Shown here piece after piece: positions 7,825 through 17,287 of a stretch of DNA of 49,672 nt. The stretch is from Acidovorax sp. Root219 (GTDB taxonomy: Bacteria; Pseudomonadota; Gammaproteobacteria; Burkholderiales; Burkholderiaceae_C): contig NZ_LMIJ01000027.1 in the NCBI RefSeq assembly GCF_001428665.1, forward strand, positions 36,700 through 86,371. The letters are read 5' to 3'. A program made the translations under genes and the position numbers. A model generated the notes under the pieces. The model saw only the letters and a program-made list of their open reading frames with translations. It made no database searches and was not told the origin of the DNA. Position 1 is the stretch's first letter. Every line of letters begins with the position of its first letter.

Positions 7825-8744
7825 ATTTCCTCGATTTCAAGGTCGGCAGAGGCGTACAGCTTGTTGCTGGGCCGGATGGGGAAGCGGCGGTAGATGCCGT
7901 ACAGAAGGAACGCTTCGGCATAGGGGCTGTTGGGGTAGCGGGTCCACCCTGCCCAGAGCGCCGGCACGGCGTTGAGCTGCTCGCGCAGCCTGAGCATGCG
8001 GGGGACATTGGCCGCGTCGATCCGCACTCGCAGGTTGGCCTTGGGCACCGAGCGGCGGGCGATCAGCGTCACGTCGGGGGTCAGGGCGCCGTCGAAGTCG
8101 CGCTCGATGCGGCTGAAGTTGAGGGCGTCGTTCTCGGGGTTCCACTCCACTTCGCCCACGTTCACGCCCATGCCCACGGACAGCCGGCCGCAGGAGGCCA
8201 CGCCCGAGGCGGGCTCGATGGTCACGGTGATCTTGGCGTCGCGGAACGGCGGCAGGTCCCACACCACCAGGCTGGGGCGCTGCTCGGGGTCGCCAGTGAA
8301 GTACTCGTACCAGTTCTGTACGGTGTGCTGGATCAGGCTCTGCTCGCGCTCGGTGATCAGCGTGGAGCCCTGGTGGACCTGGATCTTGGCCCGCGAGCCC
8401 ACCAGGTTGAGTAGGCCCAAACTGTCGGCGCGCTGCCCGGGCTGCAGCACCACCGTGAGGGGCCCGCCCGACACCGTGGTCTGCGTAGACCTCAGGTGGT
8501 CGAACATGGCCCATTTGTTGGTGGGCCGGATGGCTTTCCAGTTGGCCGGGTCCAACTCGGGAGCCGTGGCCGTCGTGCCGGCAGTAATGCGGCGGTACAC
8601 CAGGTGCGTTTCCACACGGTGGCACAGGTCGTCCTTGGCCCAGGCGGTGGCTGCAGCCCACACGGGCGATGGATCTTCCAGAGCCACTGTGGTGGACAGC
8701 AACATGGCCGGCGTGACGGTGAGGGATGGGAGGACGCGCATCAT
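7821..8744 (-). CDS. Distal tail / baseplate-hub type structural protein
   Basis: 307 residues following the tape measure, where siphoviruses encode the distal tail protein. The N-terminal third contains a carbohydrate-module-like stretch (WAAATAWAKDDLC, VYRRITAGTTATAPELDPANW), a pattern common in phage tail proteins that bind virion or cell-surface partners. The remainder is beta-rich. ATG at 8744 overlaps the tape-measure stop by 4 bp (ATGA). Placement in B3-like gene order supports a tail-tip role; the family name is not certain. Confidence 0.6.
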   Translation of the reverse strand: MMRVLPSLTVTPAMLLSTTVALEDPSPVWAAATAWAKDDLCHRVETHLVYRRITAGTTATAPELDPANWKAIRPTNKWAMFDHLRSTQTTVSGGPLTVVLQPGQRADSLGLLNLVGSRAKIQVHQGSTLITEREQSLIQHTVQNWYEYFTGDPEQRPSLVVWDLPPFRDAKITVTIEPASGVASCGRLSVGMGVNVGEVEWNPENDALNFSRIERDFDGALTPDVTLIARRSVPKANLRVRIDAANVPRMLRLREQLNAVPALWAGWTRYPNSPYAEAFLLYGIYRRFPIRPSNKLYASADLEIEEM

Positions 8745-11700
8745 GATGTGGTCACCGAGAGCTTGAGTTCGCCCCGTGCTGCGGCTTCCATGACATCGCG
8801 CGTGCGACGGGCGGCATCGCGGGTCTGCAGGGCTGCGTCCGTGAGGGAGCCGATACCAGCGCCGAGCTGGTCGACGCTGCGGCCGAGGGTGGTGATGACC
8901 GAGGAGACTGCCGCCTCGCCGGCTGCACTGCCGCCCGACTGCTGCAGGCGCGCGCTGATGGCTTGTGCCCCCGTCCACATGCCGGGGTTGGCGTCGGGGT
9001 TGTACTTCTTGGGAACGACGCGCTCGCCCTCGTGAATCAGGGCCAGCATGTCGTGGGGCACGTAGTTGGTGCCGACGTCCAGCGAGGCCAGGCCGTTGGC
9101 CTTCGCCCAGTCGTTGATGGTGGTGGTGTTGCTGCCAGTCCACTCGGCCAGCATGGCGGCGGTGACGCCGTGGGCCTTGGCGATGTCGTACAGGTCCTTG
9201 GCCTGGCCGGCGTTGACCATGTCTATAGCCGCAGCGCCCAGGTCGGCGGCCAGGTAAGGCAGTCCCGTGCTGCCGGCGTAGAAGATGCCGCTGCTGCTGT
9301 CGTACTGGGCTCCGTTGGGGCCGTCGAGCACCGTTCGGGGCTTCGTGGCGCCGGGCTTGGTCGCCCCGCCCGGCGTCGCGACCGCAGCAGGCGCACCCTG
9401 ATAGGGTGCGAGCTGGGCCAGGGCCGATGCAAAGTTGGCGGTGGCCTTGTCAATGTTCTTCAGCGAAAGGTCCATGCCGCGCGCCACGGCGAGCTGTTCC
9501 TCGGCGTTGCGCAGCTGGTCATCCAGTGCCTTGAGGCTCCTGTCGGTGCTCTGCTGGATGGCATCGATCTCCTCCTCCAGCAGCTTGGCCTGGTCCTCGG
9601 TCGCCTGCAGGTGGCGCTCGGCCACAGACTTTTGGCGCATGCCGAGCTGCTCGAGCTGGGCCAACTGGTTGGCCTGGTCGAGTTGGGCGATCTCCCAGTC
9701 GACGGCCGAGGCATAGCGCTGCTGGTCGTCGTTGGTGACCGATTCCAGGGCGCGGGACAGGGCATCAGCGTCAGGCATGGCGCCTGTGGCATTGGCGGCG
9801 ACCAGGGCGTCAGCAATGAAGCGGCGGGCGGCGGCGAGGTCCTGCAGCTTGGTGCTTTCGACCTGGCCGCGCAGTGAACGCACAGCGCTGGCAAGCGTCT
9901 CGGTCATGGACGTGAGCGTCGACACAGCCTCGCTAGCAGCCTCGTGGGCTTTCTGCTGGGCTTGGCCCTCCTTGGTGAGGGCGTCGATGCGGGCCTGGGC
10001 GGCCTCGCTGATGGCGGTTTTCTGGGCGTCGATGGCGTTGCTCAGCACGCCCAATGCGGTGTCGGCCGCCGCTTCCTTGAGGTCGGACAGCGACGCGGCT
10101 GCTCGCAGCAGCGCCAGGCGGGTCGCGTCGGAGGTGGTGCCCATGGCGTGCACAGCCATCACCGCGCCCGCGATCTGGTCCTTGGAGGCACCGGCCAGCG
10201 CTGCGGCCGACACGTTGATGCCGGCGTCGGCCAGGCCGGCGCTCACGCCCTCATAAGCGAGCGCCTGGCGCTGCGCCGGGGTGCGGTACCGGTCGAGCAC
10301 GGCCGGGGCTTCTGCAGCCACCTGCACGCGCGCCTCGGCGGCTTTGACCTGGTCCCACAGAGCGCGGTTGCTTTCATGGATGGCGTTGCGCTCCTTTTCG
10401 AGGAGCTGCACGCGGGTCATGGTCAGGGCGTCGAGCTGGTCCTGCAGGCCCTTGCGCTCGTCGGCAATGCGTTTGGCCTCGTCTGCTGCCTCGCGCTGCG
10501 CCTGGGTGCCATCCTTGGTCGCATCGGTATTGTCTTTGACGGCCTGGGTGTACTTCGGCACGTAGGTCAGGGCGGCGCCCGCGCTGCCCAGGGCACCGCC
10601 CACGCCGGTGCGGATCTGCTCCAGGGCCGCCTGGAAGCGCGGATCGTTAAACAGCGTGTTGAGGGCTGCGGCCTGCTCCGTCGCGCGCTGGATCACCCGG
10701 TCGATGGACTCCTGGCTCAGCAGCTCCGAAAGAGATGCCCCCGTGGTGATGGCGTCCAGCATCGGAGTGACGATGCCCTGGTTGACCGTGTCGAAGATCT
10801 TGCCCGCTGCATCGGTGTACAGGCTCTGCTCGACGCTGGCCACCAGGGTATCGGCAACGGCCTGGCCCGCCCCGGTTGCATCGCCTTTGGCAAGGCCTTC
10901 GGCGAACTGCTGCACCAGCTCGTCGCGAGAGGTGCCCACAGCCTCCAGCATCGCATTGGGATAGGCGGCCACGTCCTTGAGCAACTGCTCCAGTACCTTG
11001 GCGGTCTCATCCCCCGAAGTGTCGGCCGCCGCAATGATGCGGTTCGCCCATGCGGGCAGCTCTTTGGAGGATGCCTTGAACGTGTCGATGGTGGCATCGC
11101 TGATGGCGTCCAGGTATTGCTTCCAGCCCTCGTCACCATTGGCGAATTCCTTGGGCGCCCACTTGCTTGTCTGGGTGTCTTTCCAGTCAAGCACCTTGTT
11201 GCCAGCGGAGTCATCCACGCGGAAGCTTCCCCAGGCGCCGTCCTTGCTGATGTCGTCGGCAAAGGCCGTCTGCACCTTGAAGCCGGACTTCAGACCGAAA
11301 GCATCAAAAAAGCCGTCCAGCGTGCCGCCCACCGCCTTGGCGACCTCGTTGATAGCGGGCTGCGCGCTGGCCGCGTACTCGCGCGGGTCACCCATGTTGA
11401 AGCGGTCATAGGTGTAGTTTTCGCGGCCGCCGACCACCGTGCCGTTCTGGTAGATCGCGCCGGCTCCGGTGTGCGCTGTGGCTTGTATCCCCAGCTTCGA
11501 CGCAATTTTGCCGATCAGGGCGCCGCCCGTGATGATGTTGGCCGAGCGCTCGCTGAATCCGATCTTCTCGAAGAAGCCGGTGAGCTTGTTCATCTGGGGA
11601 AAGATGAGCCCGTAGCTCTTGCGAATCGTGCTGTCCTCCAGGCGGTAGCCCTGGTCATAGGCGCTGCCCGACGCCATCATGCCCATGATGATTGCGCCAA

Positions 11701-14700
11701 TGATGGGGACCATCTTCAAGCCAGCGCTGATCAAGGTAGGCGCGGTGGTGGCGGCGCCTCCTTCCGCAGCCGCAGCGGCCAACGTGCCCGCAGGCAGCGC
11801 AGGCGCGGTGCCTGGCGCCATGGCCGCCGCCGCATTGACAGCAGAAGTAGCAGAGGTGCCGAATGCGCCATTGGTAGCCAACAAGCCGTTGAGGCCCGTG
11901 CCCGTCGCATTGGCGTACACCGTGCCCGCCACGTTTGCCGAGGACATGCTGCCGCTCAACCACTGAGAGCCGAGCTGCCAAGCGGTCTTGCCAGCGCTGA
12001 GAAGGTTGACCGCTCCGGATGCCGTGCCAAGCGCACCCATGCCACCACCACCACCGCCGCCACCGGCCGCACCCATGATGGTCGCCAGGATGCCGCCCAG
12101 GCCCTCCATCACAGGCGTGAGCACGATCTCCCAGGCCTTGCGCTTGAGCATGTTGGTGATGTAGTTTTTCAGGCTGTCACCGCCCTGCATGGCGGCGTTG
12201 ACCAGGCCCTGGGTGTACTGGTCCGTGGCGCGCTGCAGTTCGGCCTGCGCCTCCACCCCGGCCTTGCGGGCTGCGTTGGTGGTGTCGTTGCTGCCGATCT
12301 GGGCGGCCAGGCGGCGCCGGGCCTCGATCTCCTGGGTGGCCTGATTCCAGCCGTCGCTGCCCTCGTAGTACTTCGCCGCGCGCTGCTCTTCCAGGCGGGC
12401 GATGGTCACCAGCTCGATGGCCTGGGCGAGGCTGATGTTCTTGGCGGCGGCAAGGTCGGCCGCCTTCTGCTCATCGGCAAGCGAAGTGATGCGCTGCTCG
12501 ATGCTGGCCAGGTTCTCGCGCTGGGCGGTCTGCTGCTGCTCCATCCACTGTTCGATGCCTTGAGTCTCCTGGCGGCGCGCCTGCATGCGCGCCTGGGCTG
12601 CGCGGGCCTGCAGCTCGGTCAGCTTGTCCTGGTAGTCGGACTCGATGGTCAGCTCGTTCTGAGCCAGCTTCGCCAGCTCCTGGCCGTACTTTTCCCGGGC
12701 CTTGGCCTTGTCGGCGGCCGACGCCTTGGAGGTTTCCACCGCTTCCAGTTCCAGCTCCACGATGGCCATCTGGTCGGTGTTGGCGTTGAGGGCCATCTGG
12801 CGCCGCTGGGCGTAGTACTGTGCCTCGCTGACCAGGCCGGCCTGGTGCTGGGCTTCGAGTTGCTTCGCCGCCCGGTCTGCGATGCCTGCGGCTTCCGTTT
12901 GCAGCTGCTCCAGCTCGGCGATCTCGGCGGAAATGGCCAGCTTGGCCGCAGACGGGCCTGTGCCCTTGTTGGCGTGCTTGGCCTTGATGGCGTCGGTGTC
13001 CGCCTTGTACTGCGCATCACTGACCTTGCCCTTGAACTCGGCGTCATAGGCCTTGAGCGCCTGGGCCATCTTGTCAGCCTGGTCCTTGTAGTCCGCCATG
13101 AACTTCTCGCGGGCTTCACGCGTCTTGTTCTTGGCGTCCTCGGTCATTGCATCCGCGAGGTCGGTGTACCGCTGGAAGGCCTGCCCCATTGCAACGCCTG
13201 CGCTCTTCAACAGGTCGGAACGGGCCGCAGCGGGCAGATTTGCAAACTGGCCCTCACCGTTCACGATGGATTGATAGCGGTTATAGGCGTCCGTGTACTG
13301 CTTCGCTGCATCCAGGGAGGTTTGATCCTCTGACTTGGGCAAAGGTGCGCCCGACAGGCGGTTTCGCTCGCGCAGCTTGGCGATCTGGGCGTCGATGCGT
13401 TTGATGATCTCCTCGTGGGACTCAGCCACCTGGGCTTGAACGGCCTTCTCGCTACTGGTGCCGGCCGCCTTCCAGGCAACCCATGCGGTGGCGGCAATAC
13501 CCAGCGCGGTCACCACCAGCCCGATGGGGCCGCCGAGGGCCCCGGTGGCAACGTTCAGGGCGGTGGTGGCCGCCGCCGCCACGGTGGCCGAGCGGGAAAT
13601 GGCGATGTAGGCGGTCGCAACCAGGCCGGCAGCAACCACTGCTGTGTCCATGTTGCGGGCTACGACGAGAAGCCCTTCCGCGAAGCCGCGGCTGATGCCG
13701 TTGGCCTGGTCGAACACGCCAATGGTCTGCATCAGGCTGTTGCTGATGACGGTGAAGGCCTGGCCGATGGTGGCGGGCAGCTGTGCGAACTCGCTGTCGA
13801 TCTTGCCTTTCATGCGCTCAAGCGCGACGAAGATGGCGTCGGTGGTGATCTGGCCTTGCTCGGCCATGGCCTTGAGCGCGCCGACTGGCTTGCCGAGGCC
13901 TTCAGCAAGCGCCTGGGCCAGGCGGGGTGCCTGCTCCAACACGCTGTTGAGTTCGTCGCCGCGTAACGTTCCCGCCTGCAGTCCCTGCCCGAACTGCACC
14001 ATTGCCGCCGATGCGCTGGCCGCGCTGCCGCCCGACAGCGTCATCGACTTGGACAAGGTCTCAGTGACGCCGAGCACCCGCTGCTGGCTGAAGCCCAGCT
14101 CTGCTCCTGCCTTGGACAGCACACCGTAGGTTTCCGCAAGACCGGTTACGTCCACACGCGCCTCGGCCGCGATGCGGGTCACCCCGGCCAGGCCGACCTG
14201 CGCGCTGCCGAGGCCTTGGCTTGCAAGGCCGATGCGTGCGGTCAGGTTTGTCCACCCATCCGCCAGCCCGGTGAGCTTGTTCACAGCAAACGCGCCGGCG
14301 GCAGCCTGGCCGAGGCGCAGCAGGTTGCCGTTGAGCCCATCCACCGCGCTGGTGGCCTTGCTGGCGCTTGAGGAGACTGCACCGCCCAGCTGCTCGGCCT
14401 GGCGGCTGGCGGCAAGCAATGCAGCGCCCGTGGCGCCCGCTGCAGCGGTGGTGGACGCAAGGGAAGTCCGAGACTGGTCCAACTGGCGGCCGAAGCCGGC
14501 CACGGCGGCCTGGGAGTTCTTGAACTGCGCTGCGACGCCCTGGAGCTGTTGCGGGATGACGCTGACTGCGCTGCTGGCCTGGCTGGCCGATTTGGCGGCC
14601 TGGTCGAGCGCCGAGGCGGCAGAGGTTGCACTGCCCGCAGCGGCACCAACGGCCTTCAACTGCCCGGCGACCGCGCCCAGGCTTGAGGACGCAGCCGTCG

Positions 14701-14809
14701 CGCTGGTGGACACCTGGGCGCTGAATGCCTGGTGCTCGGCGCCCGTGGCCTTGAGGTCGGCCACGTACTCGCCGCGCTCAAGCCGGAGAACAACCTTGAC
14801 TTCTGACAT
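8741..14809 (-). CDS. Tail tape-measure protein
   Basis: At 2,022 residues this is the largest gene in the window. It is Ala/Gln/Lys-rich with long coiled-coil stretches and a hydrophobic core (VVAAGLVATAYIAISRSATV, about residues 390-440). The segment around residues 180-370 (FAVNKLTGLADGWTNLTARI, LEQAPRLAQALAEGLGKPVG) matches the conserved tape-measure N-terminal domain. Tape-measure length sets tail length; ~2,000 residues at ~1.5 Angstrom per residue implies a tail near 300 nm (family rule of thumb). It follows the tail-chaperone pair, as in long-tailed phages. Several large plus-strand reading frames across this gene are shadows of its biased codons. Confidence 0.93.
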   Translation of the reverse strand: MSEVKVVLRLERGEYVADLKATGAEHQAFSAQVSTSATAASSSLGAVAGQLKAVGAAAGSATSAASALDQAAKSASQASSAVSVIPQQLQGVAAQFKNSQAAVAGFGRQLDQSRTSLASTTAAAGATGAALLAASRQAEQLGGAVSSSASKATSAVDGLNGNLLRLGQAAAGAFAVNKLTGLADGWTNLTARIGLASQGLGSAQVGLAGVTRIAAEARVDVTGLAETYGVLSKAGAELGFSQQRVLGVTETLSKSMTLSGGSAASASAAMVQFGQGLQAGTLRGDELNSVLEQAPRLAQALAEGLGKPVGALKAMAEQGQITTDAIFVALERMKGKIDSEFAQLPATIGQAFTVISNSLMQTIGVFDQANGISRGFAEGLLVVARNMDTAVVAAGLVATAYIAISRSATVAAAATTALNVATGALGGPIGLVVTALGIAATAWVAWKAAGTSSEKAVQAQVAESHEEIIKRIDAQIAKLRERNRLSGAPLPKSEDQTSLDAAKQYTDAYNRYQSIVNGEGQFANLPAAARSDLLKSAGVAMGQAFQRYTDLADAMTEDAKNKTREAREKFMADYKDQADKMAQALKAYDAEFKGKVSDAQYKADTDAIKAKHANKGTGPSAAKLAISAEIAELEQLQTEAAGIADRAAKQLEAQHQAGLVSEAQYYAQRRQMALNANTDQMAIVELELEAVETSKASAADKAKAREKYGQELAKLAQNELTIESDYQDKLTELQARAAQARMQARRQETQGIEQWMEQQQTAQRENLASIEQRITSLADEQKAADLAAAKNISLAQAIELVTIARLEEQRAAKYYEGSDGWNQATQEIEARRRLAAQIGSNDTTNAARKAGVEAQAELQRATDQYTQGLVNAAMQGGDSLKNYITNMLKRKAWEIVLTPVMEGLGGILATIMGAAGGGGGGGGMGALGTASGAVNLLSAGKTAWQLGSQWLSGSMSSANVAGTVYANATGTGLNGLLATNGAFGTSATSAVNAAAAMAPGTAPALPAGTLAAAAAEGGAATTAPTLISAGLKMVPIIGAIIMGMMASGSAYDQGYRLEDSTIRKSYGLIFPQMNKLTGFFEKIGFSERSANIITGGALIGKIASKLGIQATAHTGAGAIYQNGTVVGGRENYTYDRFNMGDPREYAASAQPAINEVAKAVGGTLDGFFDAFGLKSGFKVQTAFADDISKDGAWGSFRVDDSAGNKVLDWKDTQTSKWAPKEFANGDEGWKQYLDAISDATIDTFKASSKELPAWANRIIAAADTSGDETAKVLEQLLKDVAAYPNAMLEAVGTSRDELVQQFAEGLAKGDATGAGQAVADTLVASVEQSLYTDAAGKIFDTVNQGIVTPMLDAITTGASLSELLSQESIDRVIQRATEQAAALNTLFNDPRFQAALEQIRTGVGGALGSAGAALTYVPKYTQAVKDNTDATKDGTQAQREAADEAKRIADERKGLQDQLDALTMTRVQLLEKERNAIHESNRALWDQVKAAEARVQVAAEAPAVLDRYRTPAQRQALAYEGVSAGLADAGINVSAAALAGASKDQIAGAVMAVHAMGTTSDATRLALLRAAASLSDLKEAAADTALGVLSNAIDAQKTAISEAAQARIDALTKEGQAQQKAHEAASEAVSTLTSMTETLASAVRSLRGQVESTKLQDLAAARRFIADALVAANATGAMPDADALSRALESVTNDDQQRYASAVDWEIAQLDQANQLAQLEQLGMRQKSVAERHLQATEDQAKLLEEEIDAIQQSTDRSLKALDDQLRNAEEQLAVARGMDLSLKNIDKATANFASALAQLAPYQGAPAAVATPGGATKPGATKPRTVLDGPNGAQYDSSSGIFYAGSTGLPYLAADLGAAAIDMVNAGQAKDLYDIAKAHGVTAAMLAEWTGSNTTTINDWAKANGLASLDVGTNYVPHDMLALIHEGERVVPKKYNPDANPGMWTGAQAISARLQQSGGSAAGEAAVSSVITTLGRSVDQLGAGIGSLTDAALQTRDAARRTRDVMEAAARGELKLSVTTS

Positions 14810-14815
14810 GCCGCC

Positions 14816-15202
14816 CTATCTGTCGTTGAGAATCTCTGCCGCCTCGTCTTCGAGGACCTGGACCTGGGAGCGCACCGTGCGCCAGTCCTTGCGGGGCACC
14901 CCTTGAATGCGGAAGCTGGACTCCACTGCGGTGGCTTCCAGCCCTTGGAAATACACCCCACCCTGGCCGGCGATCACGCGCCACTGGCGGCCGCAATCGA
15001 GGAACACTTCCCAGGCCTGCTGGTGCTCGGGCCACAGCTCGAAATCACCCGTGGCGTTCTCGTCGCTGGTGGCGCTGGCGGTGGCCGCCAGGCGGGCCCC
15101 TTCTGCATCCACCCCCAGCAGCGCGAAGTCCGCCTCCATCTCCTCGCTGCTGGCCTGGCGCCTGCTGCCGCCCGTCAGGTGGTGGCGGGCAGCGCCTCGG
15201 AG
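14816..15202 (-). CDS. Tail assembly chaperone, T part of the frameshifted G-T product
   Basis: This reading frame is open from the slippery site at 15202-15208 to the stop at 14816 and lies in the -1 frame relative to the upstream chaperone gene. With a -1 shift, 141 codons of the G part join 128 residues of this frame to give ~269 residues. From the internal ATG at 15139 (107 residues) the sequence resembles the DUF1799 family, found beside phage tape-measure genes. The arrangement equals the G/GT pair of lambda-type tails: the chaperones coat the tape measure and recruit tail-tube protein. Independent initiation at 15139 (GAGGAG upstream) cannot be excluded. Confidence 0.75.
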   Translation of the reverse strand, partial: LRGAARHHLTGGSRRQASSEEMEADFALLGVDAEGARLAATASATSDENATGDFELWPEHQQAWEVFLDCGRQWRVIAGQGGVYFQGLEATAVESSFRIQGVPRKDWRTVRSQVQVLEDEAAEILNDR

Positions 15203-15624
15203 TTTTTTTCCGCGTCCTTGAGCACCTGATCGGGATTGCGGTTCTTGAGGTACGAACGCGCAAAGGCGGTGTCCATGCCTGCGTAGTCGGCAAACAGCTG
15301 GTCGCGCGTCGCGGGGGTATAGGGAACGCTGCCGCCATGCGCGTCAGTCATGCCCTCCCAGTCCACCAGTACCTGGTTGACCAGCTCGGCGTCTGTGATG
15401 GCCGGCACGAACTCGGGAACAGGCTTCTTCGCAACCATGGCATCCACCTGGGCCTGCAGGCGCTCCTGGTTCAGGTGCAGGCGCTTGTCCAGGGCTTTGG
15501 ATTCCTCGGTGTTGAGGCGCTTGAAGCGGGCCTTGAACTTGAACTCGCTCGGCTGGCCGGGCTCGTCGGGCAGCACCAGAAAGCAGTCCGCCCAGAATGC
15601 GGGCTTGCCAATGACTACGGACAT
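15175..15624 (-). CDS. Tail assembly chaperone, G part
   Basis: 149 residues between the tail-tube gene and the tape measure. It is mostly helical and charged, with the pattern seen in siphovirus tail chaperones: a short beta-rich start (FKFKARFKRL) and helical rest ending EKNSEALPATT. Codons 140-141 (AAA AAC) near its 3' end form a canonical slippery heptamer. Most ribosomes should finish this short form and a minority shift into the T frame. Start ATG 15624. Confidence 0.75.
   Translation of the reverse strand: MSVVIGKPAFWADCFLVLPDEPGQPSEFKFKARFKRLNTEESKALDKRLHLNQERLQAQVDAMVAKKPVPEFVPAITDAELVNQVLVDWEGMTDAHGGSVPYTPATRDQLFADYAGMDTAFARSYLKNRNPDQVLKDAEKNSEALPATT
15202..15208 (-). other. Canonical -1 ribosomal slippery heptamer (A AAA AAC)
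   Basis: Read on the minus strand, 15208 to 15202 is AAAAAAC, positioned as A AAA AAC in the frame of the upstream chaperone gene (codons GAA AAA AAC). A shift of one base backward enters exactly the frame that stays open to 14816. The zero frame meets its stop only eight codons later. A G run is absent, so the heptamer is the only likely slip site in the overlap. Confidence 0.8.
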
Positions 15625-15694
15625 GGATGGGTCTCCTTGGATGAAACGGGTTTGCAGGGAATGAAAGAAGAAGGCGGCCGGGGCCGCCTGGTGG

Positions 15695-16621
15695 TCAGAC
15701 GGTGATGACCAGCTCGTCGTTGCCGGCGTCGCTCGGGATGAAGCGCAGCGGCAGCGTGACCATCTGGATGCCGTCCGCCTCCGCGAAGGTGGGCTTGCCG
15801 ATCTGGGCCCGGGCCGCCTCGACCTTCACGGTGTTGGTGGCGGCCAGGCCGTGCACCAGCTCGAAGGGCACGGTCTTGTTCACCATGCCGACCCAGTCCT
15901 GGGTGCTTGCCAAGGTGTCGCGGATGGTGATCGAGCCCACAGACTTGCGGCCGGTGATCTCGGTCTCGTCGACCTCGGTCAAGTCTTGCTTGACCACCTC
16001 ATTGCCCAGGTCGACGGTGAAGGCGTTGCAGGCCCAGTACGCGCTGTCCAGCTTGATGCGGGTGTTGGCCTTGTTCACGCCCAGCGGCAGCATGAATGCG
16101 GCCGTGTTCTGCGTGGGCATGGTGGGCACGGTCTCCACCGGTACGAAGGCCCCCGTGAACTCGAAATTCATCCACGGCAGCTGCTTGCCCGAGCCTTCGA
16201 TCTTGCAGGTGCCGGCAGCGCCGGGCATCTTGTAGACGTTGCGGCCGACCACGGCATACAGCGACAGGCTCTCGATGGCATCGTCCACCGGCTCGAAGAC
16301 GGTGTCCGTGCCCACGGTGTTGGTCACGCTCATGGCGCAGCCGCGCAGCAGCTTGGAGTAGCCGGGAATGGCACCGGCAGTGCCCACGCCGGCAAAACCC
16401 ACGCGGAAGGCCATCTTGCGGTACTGGGTGACCAGCACGGACTCGACGGAACCAAAGTGCGCGCGCACGATGTCGTAGTCCACCTCATCGCCCTCAATGG
16501 GCGTGATGGTGACGTTGCTGACCTCAAGGGCGTCGGCCGCCACAGGGACCACAAAGGTGCCCTTGACGGTTTCGATGGCGGCCAGGACGGCCATCTTGCG
16601 CAAACGGATGACATCAGCCAT
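15695..16621 (-). CDS. Major tail tube protein
   Basis: 308 residues, beta-rich and without low-complexity regions. It starts MADVIRLRKMAVLAAIE and has the length and position of the tail-tube subunit of B3-like siphoviruses: after gp37- and gp38-like genes and before the tail chaperones. There is no neighbouring sheath gene, which argues for a non-contractile tail. The start ATG at 16621 lies 8 bp inside the end of the upstream small gene. Assignment rests on gene order and composition rather than a signature motif. Confidence 0.72.
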   Translation of the reverse strand: MADVIRLRKMAVLAAIETVKGTFVVPVAADALEVSNVTITPIEGDEVDYDIVRAHFGSVESVLVTQYRKMAFRVGFAGVGTAGAIPGYSKLLRGCAMSVTNTVGTDTVFEPVDDAIESLSLYAVVGRNVYKMPGAAGTCKIEGSGKQLPWMNFEFTGAFVPVETVPTMPTQNTAAFMLPLGVNKANTRIKLDSAYWACNAFTVDLGNEVVKQDLTEVDETEITGRKSVGSITIRDTLASTQDWVGMVNKTVPFELVHGLAATNTVKVEAARAQIGKPTFAEADGIQMVTLPLRFIPSDAGNDELVITV

Positions 16622-16865
16622 TGGTGCTTTCTCCTTCGGTGGTGGTGCCGGCGTCCGTCAGGGGAACGCGTACGCCGTTGACACGGGTGTAGGCGCCGCC
16701 GCGACCGTGGTGCTGGTCGGGCGCTTTGGCCTGGCTGGCCGGCGCGGACTGAACCACGGTTCCGGCGCTATCGGCAGGGGCGGCAGCTGCGGTGCTGGTC
16801 TGCGCCCCGTCCGGGTGGGTGGAATTGGTGGCCGCAGGTGTTTGCTTGCCATTGGTTTTGCTCAC
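16614..16865 (-). CDS. Small Mu gp38/DUF2635-like connector-region protein
   Basis: 83 residues. The N-terminal ~55 are Thr/Ala/Gln-rich and likely disordered. The C-terminal part (GAYTRVNGVRVPLTDAG) resembles the conserved core of short Mu-like proteins encoded between gp37 and the tail tube. It overlaps the gp37-like stop by 4 bp (ATGA) and the tail-tube start by 8 bp. Function is unknown; a role in tail-head joining is only suggested by position. Confidence 0.55.
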   Translation of the reverse strand: MSKTNGKQTPAATNSTHPDGAQTSTAAAAPADSAGTVVQSAPASQAKAPDQHHGRGGAYTRVNGVRVPLTDAGTTTEGESTNG

Positions 16866-17278
16866 GGGGTGCTCCTGTAGTAGCTCTTCACAAAAAACTC
16901 ATCGGCCCACCACAGCTGGCCGGGTTTGAGGTCGACCAGCTCGCCGCCCAGGAACAGTACGGGCTCGCCCAGTTCCTCATCGGGCTCCCAACCCACCAGG
17001 GCTGCGCGGGTCTGGCGGCGGCACTCGACCAGGCCGGGCACGCCGGGCACGGGCTTGGGATGCACGACCTGGATCACGGCAAAGACCTGGTGCAGTTCTT
17101 GGTCGACGTCGCCCGTGTGGCGCATCTCGGCGCCGCGCTCGGACATCGGCACCACGAAGGCGGCCGGCGTTGCGCCCCGAAACTCCTGCATGACCTGTTC
17201 CAGACCCGCAGCAGAGTCGAGCAGCCGGAAGGCGGTGCTCTCGGCCTTGAGGCGGTCGAGGAAGGGCTGGACGTCCAT
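16862..17278 (-). CDS. Mu gp37-like protein (DUF1834 type), tail terminator region
   Basis: 138 residues. The sequence runs MDVQPFLDRLKAES, then AFVVPMSERGAEM and ends LWWADEFFVKSYYRSTP, matching the layout of Mu gp37 relatives placed after gp36. These proteins are thought to help finish or join the tail. The start ATG at 17278 is 9 bp after the gp36-like stop. No enzymatic motif is expected. Confidence 0.75.
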   Translation of the reverse strand: MDVQPFLDRLKAESTAFRLLDSAAGLEQVMQEFRGATPAAFVVPMSERGAEMRHTGDVDQELHQVFAVIQVVHPKPVPGVPGLVECRRQTRAALVGWEPDEELGEPVLFLGGELVDLKPGQLWWADEFFVKSYYRSTP

Positions 17279-17287
17279 GGCGGGCGA

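Noticed and set aside
9944..13333. 1,129-codon plus-strand open frame
   Set aside because: It lies wholly antisense to the tape-measure gene in a GC-rich region with biased codons; its composition (Gly/Arg/His/Leu-rich) is that of a shadow frame.
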